16,276 nucleotides of DNA from an uncultured Oscillochloris sp. (GCA_903877945.1 CAIRFY010000073.1:1-16276), one strand, 5' to 3'. Positions 1 through 6,096 are shown, numbered from the stretch's first letter. Numbers and translations are program-made. Notes: generated by a model not told the origin, from the letters alone.

Positions 1-37
1 AAGCGTCCCGGCAGCCCATATTGCGGTCGGGACGCTT
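1..37. terminator. Hairpin downstream of nadB (window edge)
   Basis: Arms at 1-10 and 28-37 (AAGCGTCCCG / CGGGACGCTT) are perfectly complementary around a 17-nt loop, about 50 bp beyond the nadB stop. It could be a terminator or one copy of an interspersed palindromic repeat. The window ends before any T-run on the minus strand can be seen, so the role is open. Confidence 0.35.
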
Positions 38-84
38 CGCTTCGCTCAGCGTGACAGCGTTACTTCTGCCCTACGGTGTCGGCG

Positions 85-1746
85 TTAATCCGCCGCATGG
101 GCCATGACCGGTGCAACCGTATCAACCAACTGATGGGCCTGACCGCAGCGCAGCACCGTGTGAGCATGCCAATCCTCGCGGGTCTGTGGAAAGTCACTGC
201 GGAAGTGGCCACCGCGACTCTCCTCACGGCGCAGGGCGCTCTCGACAATCAAGCGGGCCACGAGTACGGCATTGGCCGCCGTGATCGCCTCACTATCTTC
301 GGGATCAGCCTGGATGGGCATCATCGCCAGTGCCGCCTGGCCGATCCGCAGGCTGGGGCCATCGCGTAGCGGCCCGGCGGCGGCCACCATAATCTTGGCT
401 AGGTTGGTGCGCCAACCCAATGCAACATGCAACATGCAAAATGGACTCTCCGGGGCGGTCTGTGCAAATTCCAGCTCAGACTCATCTGCATTGTGTATTG
501 TGCATTGTGCATTGTGCATATGCCGTGCAGCGGCATACCCCGCCCGCTTGCCAAACACCAGGCACTCAAGGAGCGAGTTGCTGGCCAGACGGTTTGCACC
601 GTGGACGCCGGTACAACTCACCTCGCCAGCGGCGTAAAGGCCAGGCATGCTGGTGGCCCCGTGCAGGTCGGTGCGGACCCCGCCCATGAGGTAGTGCGAG
701 GCCGGGGCCACCGGGATGGGTGTGGTCGCAATGTCGATCCCGTCGTCACGCAGGCGGGCCGAGATCGTCGGAAAATGGTGCGCCAGCAAATCTGGCGGCA
801 GGTGGGTCAGGTCGAGCAGCACATGGTCACTGCCCGTTCGCCGCATCGCCGCATAAATTCCACGCGTCACCACATCACGTGGGGCCAGTTCGGCACGCGG
901 GTCGTAGTCAGGCATAAAACGCTCGCCGTCGATAGTGCGCAGGATACCGCCTTCGCCGCGAGCCGCCTCGCTAATCAAGAAGCCGCTGCCGGCGTGGGTG
1001 CGATAGACCGTCGGATGGAATTGGACAAACTCCATATCGGCCACCTCAACCCCGGCGCGGTAAGCCATCGCGATGCCCTCGCCAAGAGCGACGGGCTGGT
1101 TGCTGGTGAGTCCGTAGAGTGCGCCGACCCCGCCAGTAGCCAGGATCGTTGTTTCAGCCAGAAAATGCAACCAGACGCCGGACTCGTCGCGGGCCAGGGC
1201 ACCAACCACACGCCCGCCGACATCGAGCAGGTCGGCGGCCTGCCAGCCCTCGCGGATACGGATGCGCGGGTGCGCCTGGGCCTGGGCGATCAGCTCGCGG
1301 GTGACGGCCCAGCCCGTGGCATCGCCCACATGGACGATACGGCGCTGCGAGTGGCCGCCCTCCAGACCGAGTGCGAAACGATCATCGCTATCGCGCTCGA
1401 AGGGTACGCCGAGGGTAGCCAGTTCGCGCATCAGGCCGGGAGCGTCGTAGGCCAGGGCCGACACCGCACCCCGGTCAGACAGGCCAGCCCCCGCAATCAG
1501 CGTATCGTCGATATGAGCGCGGGGCGAGTCGCCATCGTTGAGAGCGGCGGCGATCCCGCCCTGGGCCAGGGCCGAGTTGCTCTCGGGCAGGCACCCGCGC
1601 ACCAGAACAGTGACATCAGCGCGCTCGGCGGCCACCAGGGCCGCGCTCAGCCCCGCCGCGCCGGCACCGATCACCAGTACCCCGGTGCGCTCCACGCGGG
1701 CGACACAGGGCTGGCTGGCCAGGACATATCGCGGAGTGTGTATCAT
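85..1746 (-). CDS. nadB: L-aspartate oxidase NadB
   Basis: FAD-dependent cytoplasmic enzyme that oxidises L-aspartate to iminoaspartate, the substrate NadA condenses with dihydroxyacetone phosphate to make quinolinate for NAD. The 553-aa protein has the dinucleotide motif GAGAAG (residues 27-32), SNSALAQGGIAAAL (57-70), LEGGHSQRRIVH (128-139), QFHPT with His244, PRDVVTR with Arg290 and SHYLMGG with His351; the last three line up with known active-site residues of E. coli NadB. GANRLASNSLLE (383-394) closes the FAD domain. The ATG at 1746 has GAGG about 9 nt upstream. It is the second gene after nadA, with a 59-bp gap holding a palindrome. Residues about 410-443 are encoded by a heptamer inverted repeat inserted in frame in the linker before the C-terminal helical domain; this stretch (HNAQCTIHNA, FCMLHVALG) looks unlike the family. 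Identification is firm; the effect of the insertion is unknown. Confidence 0.96.
   Translation of the reverse strand: MIHTPRYVLASQPCVARVERTGVLVIGAGAAGLSAALVAAERADVTVLVRGCLPESNSALAQGGIAAALNDGDSPRAHIDDTLIAGAGLSDRGAVSALAYDAPGLMRELATLGVPFERDSDDRFALGLEGGHSQRRIVHVGDATGWAVTRELIAQAQAHPRIRIREGWQAADLLDVGGRVVGALARDESGVWLHFLAETTILATGGVGALYGLTSNQPVALGEGIAMAYRAGVEVADMEFVQFHPTVYRTHAGSGFLISEAARGEGGILRTIDGERFMPDYDPRAELAPRDVVTRGIYAAMRRTGSDHVLLDLTHLPPDLLAHHFPTISARLRDDGIDIATTPIPVAPASHYLMGGVRTDLHGATSMPGLYAAGEVSCTGVHGANRLASNSLLECLVFGKRAGYAAARHMHNAQCTIHNADESELEFAQTAPESPFCMLHVALGWRTNLAKIMVAAAGPLRDGPSLRIGQAALAMMPIQADPEDSEAITAANAVLVARLIVESALRREESRGGHFRSDFPQTREDWHAHTVLRCGQAHQLVDTVAPVMAHAAD
419..519. repeat. Heptamer inverted-repeat element inside nadB
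   Basis: The left arm (419-442) is built of ATGCAAC/ATGCAAA units and the right arm (487-519) of ATTGTGC units with a 7-bp period. The arms are roughly complementary and flank about 45 bp of unrelated sequence. It lies wholly within nadB and keeps the frame. A related element is at 14712-14770, sharing the string ATGCAACATGCAAAATG in inverse orientation. It resembles short tandemly repeated heptamers described in cyanobacteria and other filamentous phototrophs. Confidence 0.75.
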
Positions 1747-1779
1747 AGGAATATACCTCGGTGTACCTTTCCATAGACC

Positions 1780-1811
1780 CTGTAGAGGCGCATCGCGATG
1801 CGTCCCTACAG
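1780..1811. repeat. Palindromic repeat at the nadA-nadB junction
   Basis: A 32-bp near-perfect palindrome with 16-bp arms starting CTGTAG and ending CTACAG, one A-C mismatch and one G-U pair, centred on CATCGCGATG. It contains the nadA stop codon (1806-1808) and ends 33 bp before the nadB start. It resembles the GTAGAGACGCAT-type palindromes scattered through many Chloroflexota and cyanobacterial genomes. In the transcript it would form a stable hairpin between the two cistrons. Confidence 0.6.
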
Positions 1812-2777
1812 CGCAATCATCCGCTCAATCGCCGTGCGGGCGCGGGCGGCCAGGGCCGGGTCAACCCTTACCGGATAGGTGAGGTTACGCAGGCAATCAC
1901 GCACCCGCTCCAGGGTTATCACCTTCATATAGCGACACGAGATCGACTCATCGATTGGCAGGAACTCCTTCTCCGGGTTAGCCTTGCGCATCCGATGCAG
2001 CACACCAATCTCAGTGGCAATCACAAACTGATCCGCACTGCTCTGGGCCGCGTGGCGGATCATGCCCTCCGTGGAGAGAATGTGAGTTCCCTCGGCGCTA
2101 ATTGAGCCAGATGCCAGGTAGTGCATCGTGCTGCTAACACAGCCGCACTCGGGGTGGATGAGCAACTCGGCACCGGGGAGTGCGGCCCGCTGGCGCTCGA
2201 CCATCGCTGGCTTAATTGCGGCGTGGACGTGGCACTCACCAGCCCAGATCTCCATCTTCCGACCCGTGACCTGGCGCAGGTAGCTGCCCAGAAACATATC
2301 GGGCAGAAACAGGATCTCTTTGTCCTCCGGAATCGCCCGAATGACCCGCTCAGCATTCCCCGAGGTACAGCAGTAGTCACTCTCCGCCTTCACCTCAGCG
2401 GTCGTGTTGACATAGCTCACCACGACCGCGCCGGGATGTTCGGCCTTCCACGCTCGCAGTTGGTCGGCAGTGATCGAGTCAGCCAACGAGCAGCCAGCCT
2501 CCATATCGGGGATGAGTACCGTCTTCTCTGGCGAGAGGATCGCCGAAGTTTCAGCCATAAAATGTACCCCGCAAACCACCAGGATCGGCGCGGTGCTACG
2601 GGCGGCGAACTGAGCCATGCCCAGCGAGTCGCCCACATAATCGGCCATATCCTGAATCTCGCCATACTGGTAGTTATGGGCCAGAATCACCGCGCCGCGC
2701 TCGGCCCGTAACTGGTCAATCTCCTCAGCCAGGACTCGGGCGGCTGCGGGGGTATCGTGATAGAGTCCAGCGGTCAT
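1806..2777 (-). CDS. nadA: Quinolinate synthase NadA
   Basis: Cytoplasmic [4Fe-4S] enzyme that condenses iminoaspartate with dihydroxyacetone phosphate to quinolinate, the step after NadB. The 323-aa protein shows AHNYQ (33-37), the motif EAGCSLAD with Cys96, GECHVH with Cys182, HPECGCVSS (208-216) and SCRYMK with Cys281. The three spaced cysteines Cys96, Cys182 and Cys281 match the cluster ligands of the family, and the length is typical. The ATG at 2777 has GGGAGG about 8 nt upstream. It is first in a leftward nadA-nadB operon; nadC is not in the window. Expression probably starts at the promoter at 2949-2977. Firm identification. Confidence 0.97.
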   Translation of the reverse strand: MTAGLYHDTPAAARVLAEEIDQLRAERGAVILAHNYQYGEIQDMADYVGDSLGMAQFAARSTAPILVVCGVHFMAETSAILSPEKTVLIPDMEAGCSLADSITADQLRAWKAEHPGAVVVSYVNTTAEVKAESDYCCTSGNAERVIRAIPEDKEILFLPDMFLGSYLRQVTGRKMEIWAGECHVHAAIKPAMVERQRAALPGAELLIHPECGCVSSTMHYLASGSISAEGTHILSTEGMIRHAAQSSADQFVIATEIGVLHRMRKANPEKEFLPIDESISCRYMKVITLERVRDCLRNLTYPVRVDPALAARARTAIERMIAL

Positions 2778-2816
2778 TGTAGTGCCTCCCGATAATCTAG
2801 CCTTACGAGCAAGCTA

Positions 2817-2837
2817 TTAGTGTTCCACATACACTAA
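2817..2837. promoter_or_regulatory. Operator-like palindrome upstream of nadA
   Basis: TTAGTGT, 7-bp spacer, ACACTAA: a perfect 7-bp inverted repeat about 40 bp upstream of the nadA start. The TAGTGT half-site recurs in the palindrome at 2877-2891, suggesting a shared regulator. Several NAD repressors are known (NrtR, NiaR, NadR types), but I cannot match this site to one of them. Confidence 0.4.
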
Positions 2838-2876
2838 ATACGTCAATAAAGAGAGCCGTGCGGCCACGACGGAATA

Positions 2877-2891
2877 GTGTACAATGTACAC
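2877..2891. promoter_or_regulatory. Second operator-like palindrome upstream of nadA
   Basis: GTGTACAATGTACAC is a perfect 7-bp inverted repeat around a single central base. It lies in the leader between the predicted promoter and nadA, 40 bp from the other palindrome, and is preceded by TA so that it also contains TAGTGT. Candidate binding site for a repressor of NAD synthesis; this is inference. Confidence 0.4.
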
Positions 2892-2904
2892 CAATACCCT
2901 GTGT

Positions 2905-2925
2905 AAAAAAACGGCCCCACGGCCA
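2905..2925 (-). terminator. Possible attenuator in the nadA leader
   Basis: Read leftwards the sequence is TGGCCGTGGGGCCG followed by seven T. The stem is short (four G-C pairs plus a G-U pair), but the uninterrupted T-run about 30-35 nt after the predicted start of transcription fits a leader terminator or attenuator. The short stem keeps confidence low. Confidence 0.35.
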
Positions 2926-2948
2926 GGCATGCACATCACACTGGCAAA

Positions 2949-2977
2949 AGTATACGACTCCTCGTAAGTGTTGTCAA
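2949..2977 (-). promoter_or_regulatory. Sigma-70-type promoter for nadA-nadB
   Basis: On the minus strand, TTGACA (2972-2977) is followed by exactly 17 nt and TATACT (2949-2954), one mismatch from consensus overall. It points at nadA with a leader of about 165 nt. The -35 hexamer is the outermost six bases of the 57-bp attL repeat, so the host promoter and the element attachment site overlap. Confidence 0.65.
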
Positions 2978-3028
2978 GACACCAGACCGTATGTGCGCGA
3001 CCATGCCAGTGACGGTATGTCACGTCCT
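2972..3028 (+). repeat. attL, left copy of the 57-bp direct repeat
   Basis: Identical over 57 bp to 9338-9394; the bases on either side differ. It contains GTGAC-GGTAT-GTCAC (3009-3023), a 5-bp inverted repeat that could be the recombinase core, and two near-identical direct copies GACCGTATGT / GACGGTATGT. No tRNA gene overlaps it, unlike many integrase targets; instead the outer edge supplies the nadA -35 box. Confidence 0.85.
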
Positions 3029-4130
3029 AATGCGGAACCAAACAGCCGTTCGTGTGCCTGTCGTTGCCCCTTGTTGCTGGAGTGAACCGCTGAATCTGTA
3101 CACCCTTGTCGCGATGCCGCCCGCCAATCGTAAAAGCGCCGTGTTTGCCTCACTGGTGAGGCCCGTCGAAGCATACGAAGCCGAACAGCTCGCACGGGTA
3201 GCGCCTGAACGGTCTAGCTTACTCTCCGATCTCGCGGTGCTTGAAGCCCGACTGAAGGATGCGCAAAAAGATGCGGGGGGACGAAAGAAGTCTAGCGCAG
3301 ATATTGCCTCACAAGCCATTGCACAGCAGGATGCCCGCGATATTGCCGCTGAGATTGCGATGTTTCGGGTACCGGCCCTTCCCCGGTACATCGTGGGCGA
3401 TGTTACCCCCGAGAAGCTCGCAACAATGCTGTGTGAGCAGGACGGGCGTATGGCGGTCTTGGATGATGAAGGCGGTTTTTTCGACATCCTGGCGGGCCGG
3501 TACTCCAACGGCTCGCCCAACATAGACGTAGTCCTGAAAGGTCATTCTGGAGCAACGCCGCTTCGGGTTGATCGCGGATCGCGGACTCCGGAGTTTATCG
3601 CCGCGCCTGCCCTTACCCTCGGTCTGGCCGTGCAACCGGCGGTGCTCGACGGTCTGGCCGACTCGCCCTCGTTTCGTGGCCGTGGTTTGCTCGGACGGCT
3701 GCTGTACTGTCTTCCTGCCTCACCTGTGGGCGGGCGGGCATTTGACGCGCCGACCATCCCTTCACGGGTAAGCGCCGACTATGATCGCCACATCACGGCC
3801 CTTATGGCTCGTTCTGTCCGTTCTGTCAATGGGGTAGCAGCGGATATGCTGACCCTAACGGTGGCCGCCGTAGCCGAACTGCGCAGCCTTCACAACTGGT
3901 TAGAGCCTCAACAGATAGCACAGGCTCAGAAGGTGTGGAGAGCCATAGAGCAGAGGGGAGTAGACACCGTTACCAAGCGGGATATATGGCGCTACAGCCT
4001 GGGCGGTATCCAGACAGCCGACGATCTAGACGCGCCGCTGGGTCTGCTCGTGCGGCATGGATATCTGAGGTTAGCTCTTATACCCCCACAACTGGACGGG
4101 GGCGTAAGCCTTCGCCCGTGTACGAAGTAA
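2991..4130 (+). pseudogene. DUF3987-type primase/helicase remnant, 5'-truncated and frameshifted
   Basis: DUF3987 proteins are replication ATPases of plasmids and integrative elements, usually several hundred residues longer and often fused to a primase-polymerase domain. Here the recognisable part starts with WSEPLNLYTLVAMPPANRKS, where PPANRKS is the modified P-loop; VLDDEGGFFDILAGRY follows near residues 145-160 as a Walker B-like region, then GRGLLGRLLYCLP, and a C-terminal winged-helix-like stretch (RGVDTVTKRDIWRYSLGG). Family-like sequence runs right up to the att repeat, and the only in-frame starts are ATG 2991 inside the repeat or ATG 3114 after the conserved EPLNLY block, neither with a ribosome site. 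Even in a circularised element the frame is closed by a TAA at 9315, so the N-terminal half is absent. The canonical tail (GRKPSPVYEVNP) is in another frame downstream. Probably non-functional. Confidence 0.75.
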
Positions 4131-4429
4131 ACCCGCTACAACCTGCCAGAAATGCCAGAAATGCCAAAAACACAACCGGCGCAACCTTCACGCCGGTTGA
4201 ATATCCTGAAAGTCATCATTCTGGCATTTCTGGCATTTCTGGCAGCCCGCCCGCCGCGCCGATTTCCGCCAGATACTCGGTAATCAATCGCGCCATCAAT
4301 GGCCCGCCGCACTGGTGCGTGATCGCGCCTGACGGTTCTGTAGGGAAACGGAGCTATGCCACTGAGTCCGAGGCCCAGGCAGAGGCGAAAGTATGCAACG
4401 CTCACGCCGACCGCATCGCTCACAGCTAA
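4070..4429 (+). pseudogene. Out-of-frame C-terminal tail of the DUF3987 gene
   Basis: Translating this frame gives TGRGRKPSPVYEVNP, which fits the usual end of DUF3987 proteins, followed by an Asn/Gly-rich linker (NARNAKN, SGISGISG) and a final GPPHWCVIAPDGSV...YATESEAQAEA module. The main ORF changes from this frame after GYLRL near 4075, and a one-base (-1) difference would join them. Five consecutive C at 4082-4086 are a plausible slip, mutation or sequencing-error site. No separate start with a ribosome site was found, so this is most likely the detached tail and not an independent gene. Confidence 0.6.
4143..4245. repeat. Nested perfect inverted repeat
   Basis: Outer arms of 24 bp (4143-4166 and 4222-4245) are perfectly complementary. 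Inside is a second perfect inverted repeat of 9 bp (CAACCGGCG at 4173-4181, CGCCGGTTG at 4191-4199). Each outer arm is itself a tandem repeat of CCAGAAATG. As RNA or single-stranded DNA it would fold into a long two-part stem. It coincides with the Asn/Gly-rich linker of the broken DUF3987 gene. Confidence 0.8.
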
Positions 4430-4497
4430 CGACGGGGCGCGGTGATTGCGCAAGCGATTCGCCGCTGGGGGTAGGGCAGCGCCGCTTAGCTTGAATC

Positions 4498-4594
4498 ATC
4501 CTCGCAAATTGCGAGGATAGACGAGCGCACCGCCAGGTGCGGAAACTCCGCACCTGCGACTCACGGTCATCTGGGGAATTTCCCCAGATGACCG
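4498..4594. repeat. Array of three perfect hairpins
   Basis: Three consecutive perfect inverted repeats with different sequences: 4498-4518 (10-bp arms, ATCCTCGCAA, one central base), 4534-4556 (10-bp arms, CAGGTGCGGA, 3-nt loop AAC) and 4564-4594 (14-bp arms, CGGTCATCTGGGGA, 3-nt loop ATT). No T-run follows on either strand, so they are not simple terminators. They fill the gap between the replication-gene remnant and the AT-rich gene, a place where an origin or structured recombination site would be plausible. Confidence 0.8.
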
Positions 4595-4681
4595 GCGCTC
4601 TGTCATGTTATGGATATATGCACGGCGTATGATGTATCCGGCATCAGCATAAGCGCAATCAACCGAGAAGGTAGTGAGATT

Positions 4682-5218
4682 ATGTCTAAGGAGATTGAAT
4701 TTGAACCAGCTTATATCTATCCGGATGATTATAGAAAACCCTACTTAATAGAAAGGTATAAAAAACATGTATTTTCGCTTTTCCAGATGAGAAGAGTAAT
4801 AGAAAGAGATGTTAATATTATTTATATCGGGTCTGACGAGTGGTATCAATGGATTGATACTAATGATAGATTTCGTTATCTGTCAAGAAAATATATATCA
4901 GAGTATCGTAGTCTCTTAACTACTTGTTTAATCCAGAAAGAGCGGCGCGGAAAATACTATTATTGGTATGCTTACAAGTGGCACACACACGGTATACCGG
5001 CTAGTCGTATCTATATTGGCAGATTGGAGCGATTAAGCGCACACCAATTAATAGACAAGATACAAGAGCTAGAGCGAGTTGCAGATGAGTCGCGAAGCGC
5101 TGTTTTAAATGAGCGCAAACGCCATGCAAAGGCACGCCGCAGGGCATACGATAAAGCCCGTAGGGCTGCCATTAAGGCCCGCAAGCGTGCCGAACTGGAT
5201 AGCGCGAGAGAAACGTGA
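4682..5218 (+). CDS. Basic, AT-rich accessory protein with a YYYWYAY...YIG module
   Basis: Function not known. With the chosen ATG at 4682 (AAGG about 10 nt upstream) the protein is 178 aa; an in-frame ATG at 4610 would add 24 residues. Numbered from 4610, residues 73-141 read as a compact module: IGSDEWYQWID, then RRGKYYYWYAYKWHTHG and IYIGRLERL. I recall a similar arrangement (SxxWxxWL ... YWYAYR ... YLGK) at the N-terminus of some Chloroflexota and actinobacterial LuxR-type regulators; this is from memory and unverified. The C-terminus (167-202) is a highly basic helix (KRHAKARRRAYDKARRAAIKARKR), probably nucleic-acid binding. Base composition is clearly more AT-rich than all neighbours, suggesting a separate origin. 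It lies just right of the hairpin array and just left of a 36-bp palindrome. Confidence 0.65.
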   Translation: MSKEIEFEPAYIYPDDYRKPYLIERYKKHVFSLFQMRRVIERDVNIIYIGSDEWYQWIDTNDRFRYLSRKYISEYRSLLTTCLIQKERRGKYYYWYAYKWHTHGIPASRIYIGRLERLSAHQLIDKIQELERVADESRSAVLNERKRHAKARRRAYDKARRAAIKARKRAELDSARET

Positions 5219-5236
5219 AGCATCCTCCCAAAACCA

Positions 5237-5272
5237 CAACCGGCGGAAGTGCAGCTGCACTTCCGCCGGTTG
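5237..5272. repeat. Perfect 36-bp palindrome
   Basis: Two 18-bp arms without a spacer (CAACCGGCGGAAGTGCAG and its complement), 18 bp after the AT-rich gene and 27 bp beyond the hicB stop. It sits between two convergent genes, so it could terminate both, though no T-run follows. Its ends are the CAACCGGCG motif also seen at 4173, 4191 and 6204. Confidence 0.85.
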
Positions 5273-5313
5273 CCTGCCCCTGTACGGTTTGCCCCCGGCC
5301 TACGGCTCGGGTA
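5260..5313 (+). repeat. 54-bp repeat, copy A
   Basis: Aligns without gaps to 6200-6253 with about nine mismatches (shared blocks TTCCGCCGGTTGC and GCCCCCGGCCTACGGCT). The block GCCTACGGCTCGGGTA supplies the last codons and the stop of hicB. Confidence 0.75.
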
Positions 5314-5518
5314 TCTCCAGCACCTCACGTTGCACCGTCCTGCCGATAAGCTCGCGTTCGCTCTCCTCGCGCCGTACTTCCAGCACCAGGGCCAGGGCGT
5401 CGCGTAGATTGGCCCGTGCCTCTTCCATCGTGGCCCCCTGCGTATTCACGCCTGGGATTTCCACGATCCACGCGGCGATCCACTCGCCATCTTGCACAAA
5501 GACCGCTGTTAGGTTCAT
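5300..5518 (-). CDS. HicB-family antitoxin-like protein without an adjacent HicA
   Basis: A 72-aa protein with the HicB N-terminal fold signature: a strand (LTAVFVQDGEWIAAWIVEIPGV), the turn NTQGATMEEARANLRDAL and a helix (residues about 28-50). HicB proteins neutralise the HicA mRNA interferase and usually sit beside hicA; no HicA ORF lies on either side here. The gene starts 2 bp after the zinc-finger gene stop, so the two are probably translationally coupled. It has no obvious DNA-binding domain. The C-terminal codons and stop lie inside a 54-bp repeat, so the natural end, and possibly a downstream hicA, may have been replaced by the repeat. Confidence 0.82.
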   Translation of the reverse strand: MNLTAVFVQDGEWIAAWIVEIPGVNTQGATMEEARANLRDALALVLEVRREESERELIGRTVQREVLEIPEP

Positions 5519-5520
5519 CG

Positions 5521-5778
5521 CTACCCACCTGCTGATACTTCAAGCTCATAGACTGGCACGAGCACCTCGCGTACCGGCGCACGCCGCCCATGCACGGTTT
5601 CCTCAATCGTTTTCAGCACATTAGCAGCATAGAAGCGTGCCCCACAGGCAAGACAAACCCCGGCTGGCACATTTTCCAGGAGTACATAGCTCCCATGCAC
5701 CTTGCGATGCATGGTGACAAAGCGTTCGACTAGCGGTTCACCGCACTGTTCGCATGTCTCGCCATCCCAAAATCCCAT
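5521..5778 (-). CDS. YgiT-type (MqsA N-terminal-like) zinc-finger protein
   Basis: An 85-aa protein with two CxxC pairs (CEQCG near residues 9-13 and CLACG near 41-45) around VERFVTMHRKVHGSYVLLENVPAGV, the pattern of YgiT-type zinc fingers found at the N-terminus of the antitoxin MqsA. The HTH half of MqsA is missing, so it probably binds a partner rather than DNA. The ATG at 5778 was chosen over the upstream start at 5841, which would overlap the previous gene by about 60 bp; AGGGTGA lies 6 nt upstream. It begins 5 bp after the DUF4258 stop and ends 2 bp before hicB, making a tight three-gene unit. Likely antitoxin of the DUF4258 protein, by analogy to mqsRA. Confidence 0.8.
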   Translation of the reverse strand: MGFWDGETCEQCGEPLVERFVTMHRKVHGSYVLLENVPAGVCLACGARFYAANVLKTIEETVHGRRAPVREVLVPVYELEVSAGG

Positions 5779-5783
5779 AGTGA

Positions 5784-6050
5784 TCACCCTATTTCGTACA
5801 CGGTGATGATGCGTACTTTGCTTCCACTGGTGATACGGCAAACAACACCGATGGCCCGCCCATCAATGGACACGCCGACGATCTCGTATTTGGCTTCATC
5901 AGGCCAACTCTGCTGAATGGTGCCACTCAGAAGACAATATTCGATGTCATAGATGTCTATCCCATCGTTCATGGCTTCTTCGTCGGCATGTTCCGTCAGA
6001 TAGTACAGACCGTTTCGTACCAGTGAGCGTATCTCTTGCTGTCGATTCAC
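5784..6050 (-). CDS. DUF4258 protein, putative toxin
   Basis: An 88-aa protein matching the DUF4258 pattern: YYLTEHADEEAMNDGIDIYDIEYCLLSG near residues 16-43, EIVGVSIDGRAIGVVCRI in the middle, and a C-terminal strand VRIITVYEIG. DUF4258 proteins are small RelE/MqsR-like proteins often paired with YgiT-type zinc-finger partners, and that partner follows 5 bp downstream. A conserved His in the TEHA segment is present. The start is GTG at 6050 with only a weak upstream GGCGAG. Toxicity is inferred from family context, not shown. Confidence 0.78.
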   Translation of the reverse strand: MNRQQEIRSLVRNGLYYLTEHADEEAMNDGIDIYDIEYCLLSGTIQQSWPDEAKYEIVGVSIDGRAIGVVCRITSGSKVRIITVYEIG

Positions 6051-6069
6051 AGTTACTCGCCTCTGTCCA

Positions 6070-6096
6070 GTTCGCCCCCGGCCTACGGCTCAGGTA
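6070..6096 (+). repeat. Short copy of the GCCTACGGCT repeat
   Basis: GTTCGCCCCCGGCCTACGGCT followed by CAGGTA matches the last half of the 54-bp repeats at 5260 and 6200. It lies just upstream of the DUF4258 start. Preceding bases CTGTCCAGTTCGCC recur at about 6355. Confidence 0.7.

Noticed and set aside
427..1776. Long plus-strand open frame (449 codons) over nadB
   Set aside because: It is the antisense of nadB, has no recognisable domain and low-complexity composition typical of a GC-rich shadow frame.
2778..2971. NAD-class riboswitch upstream of nadA
   Set aside because: I could not match the leader to a known NAD riboswitch consensus by eye; only the short hairpin, T-run and palindromes are supported.
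2972..3028. 57-bp repeat as part of a coding sequence (open frame QDTRPYVRDHASDGMSRP at both ends)
   Set aside because: Both copies are open in that frame only because they are identical; the frame has no start with a ribosome site and no homology I recognise.
2972..3028. tRNA 3' end as the integration site
   Set aside because: The repeat cannot be folded into a T-arm/acceptor structure and no tRNA precedes or follows it.
4498..4594. Intrinsic terminators
   Set aside because: The stems are strong but none is followed by a T-run on either strand.
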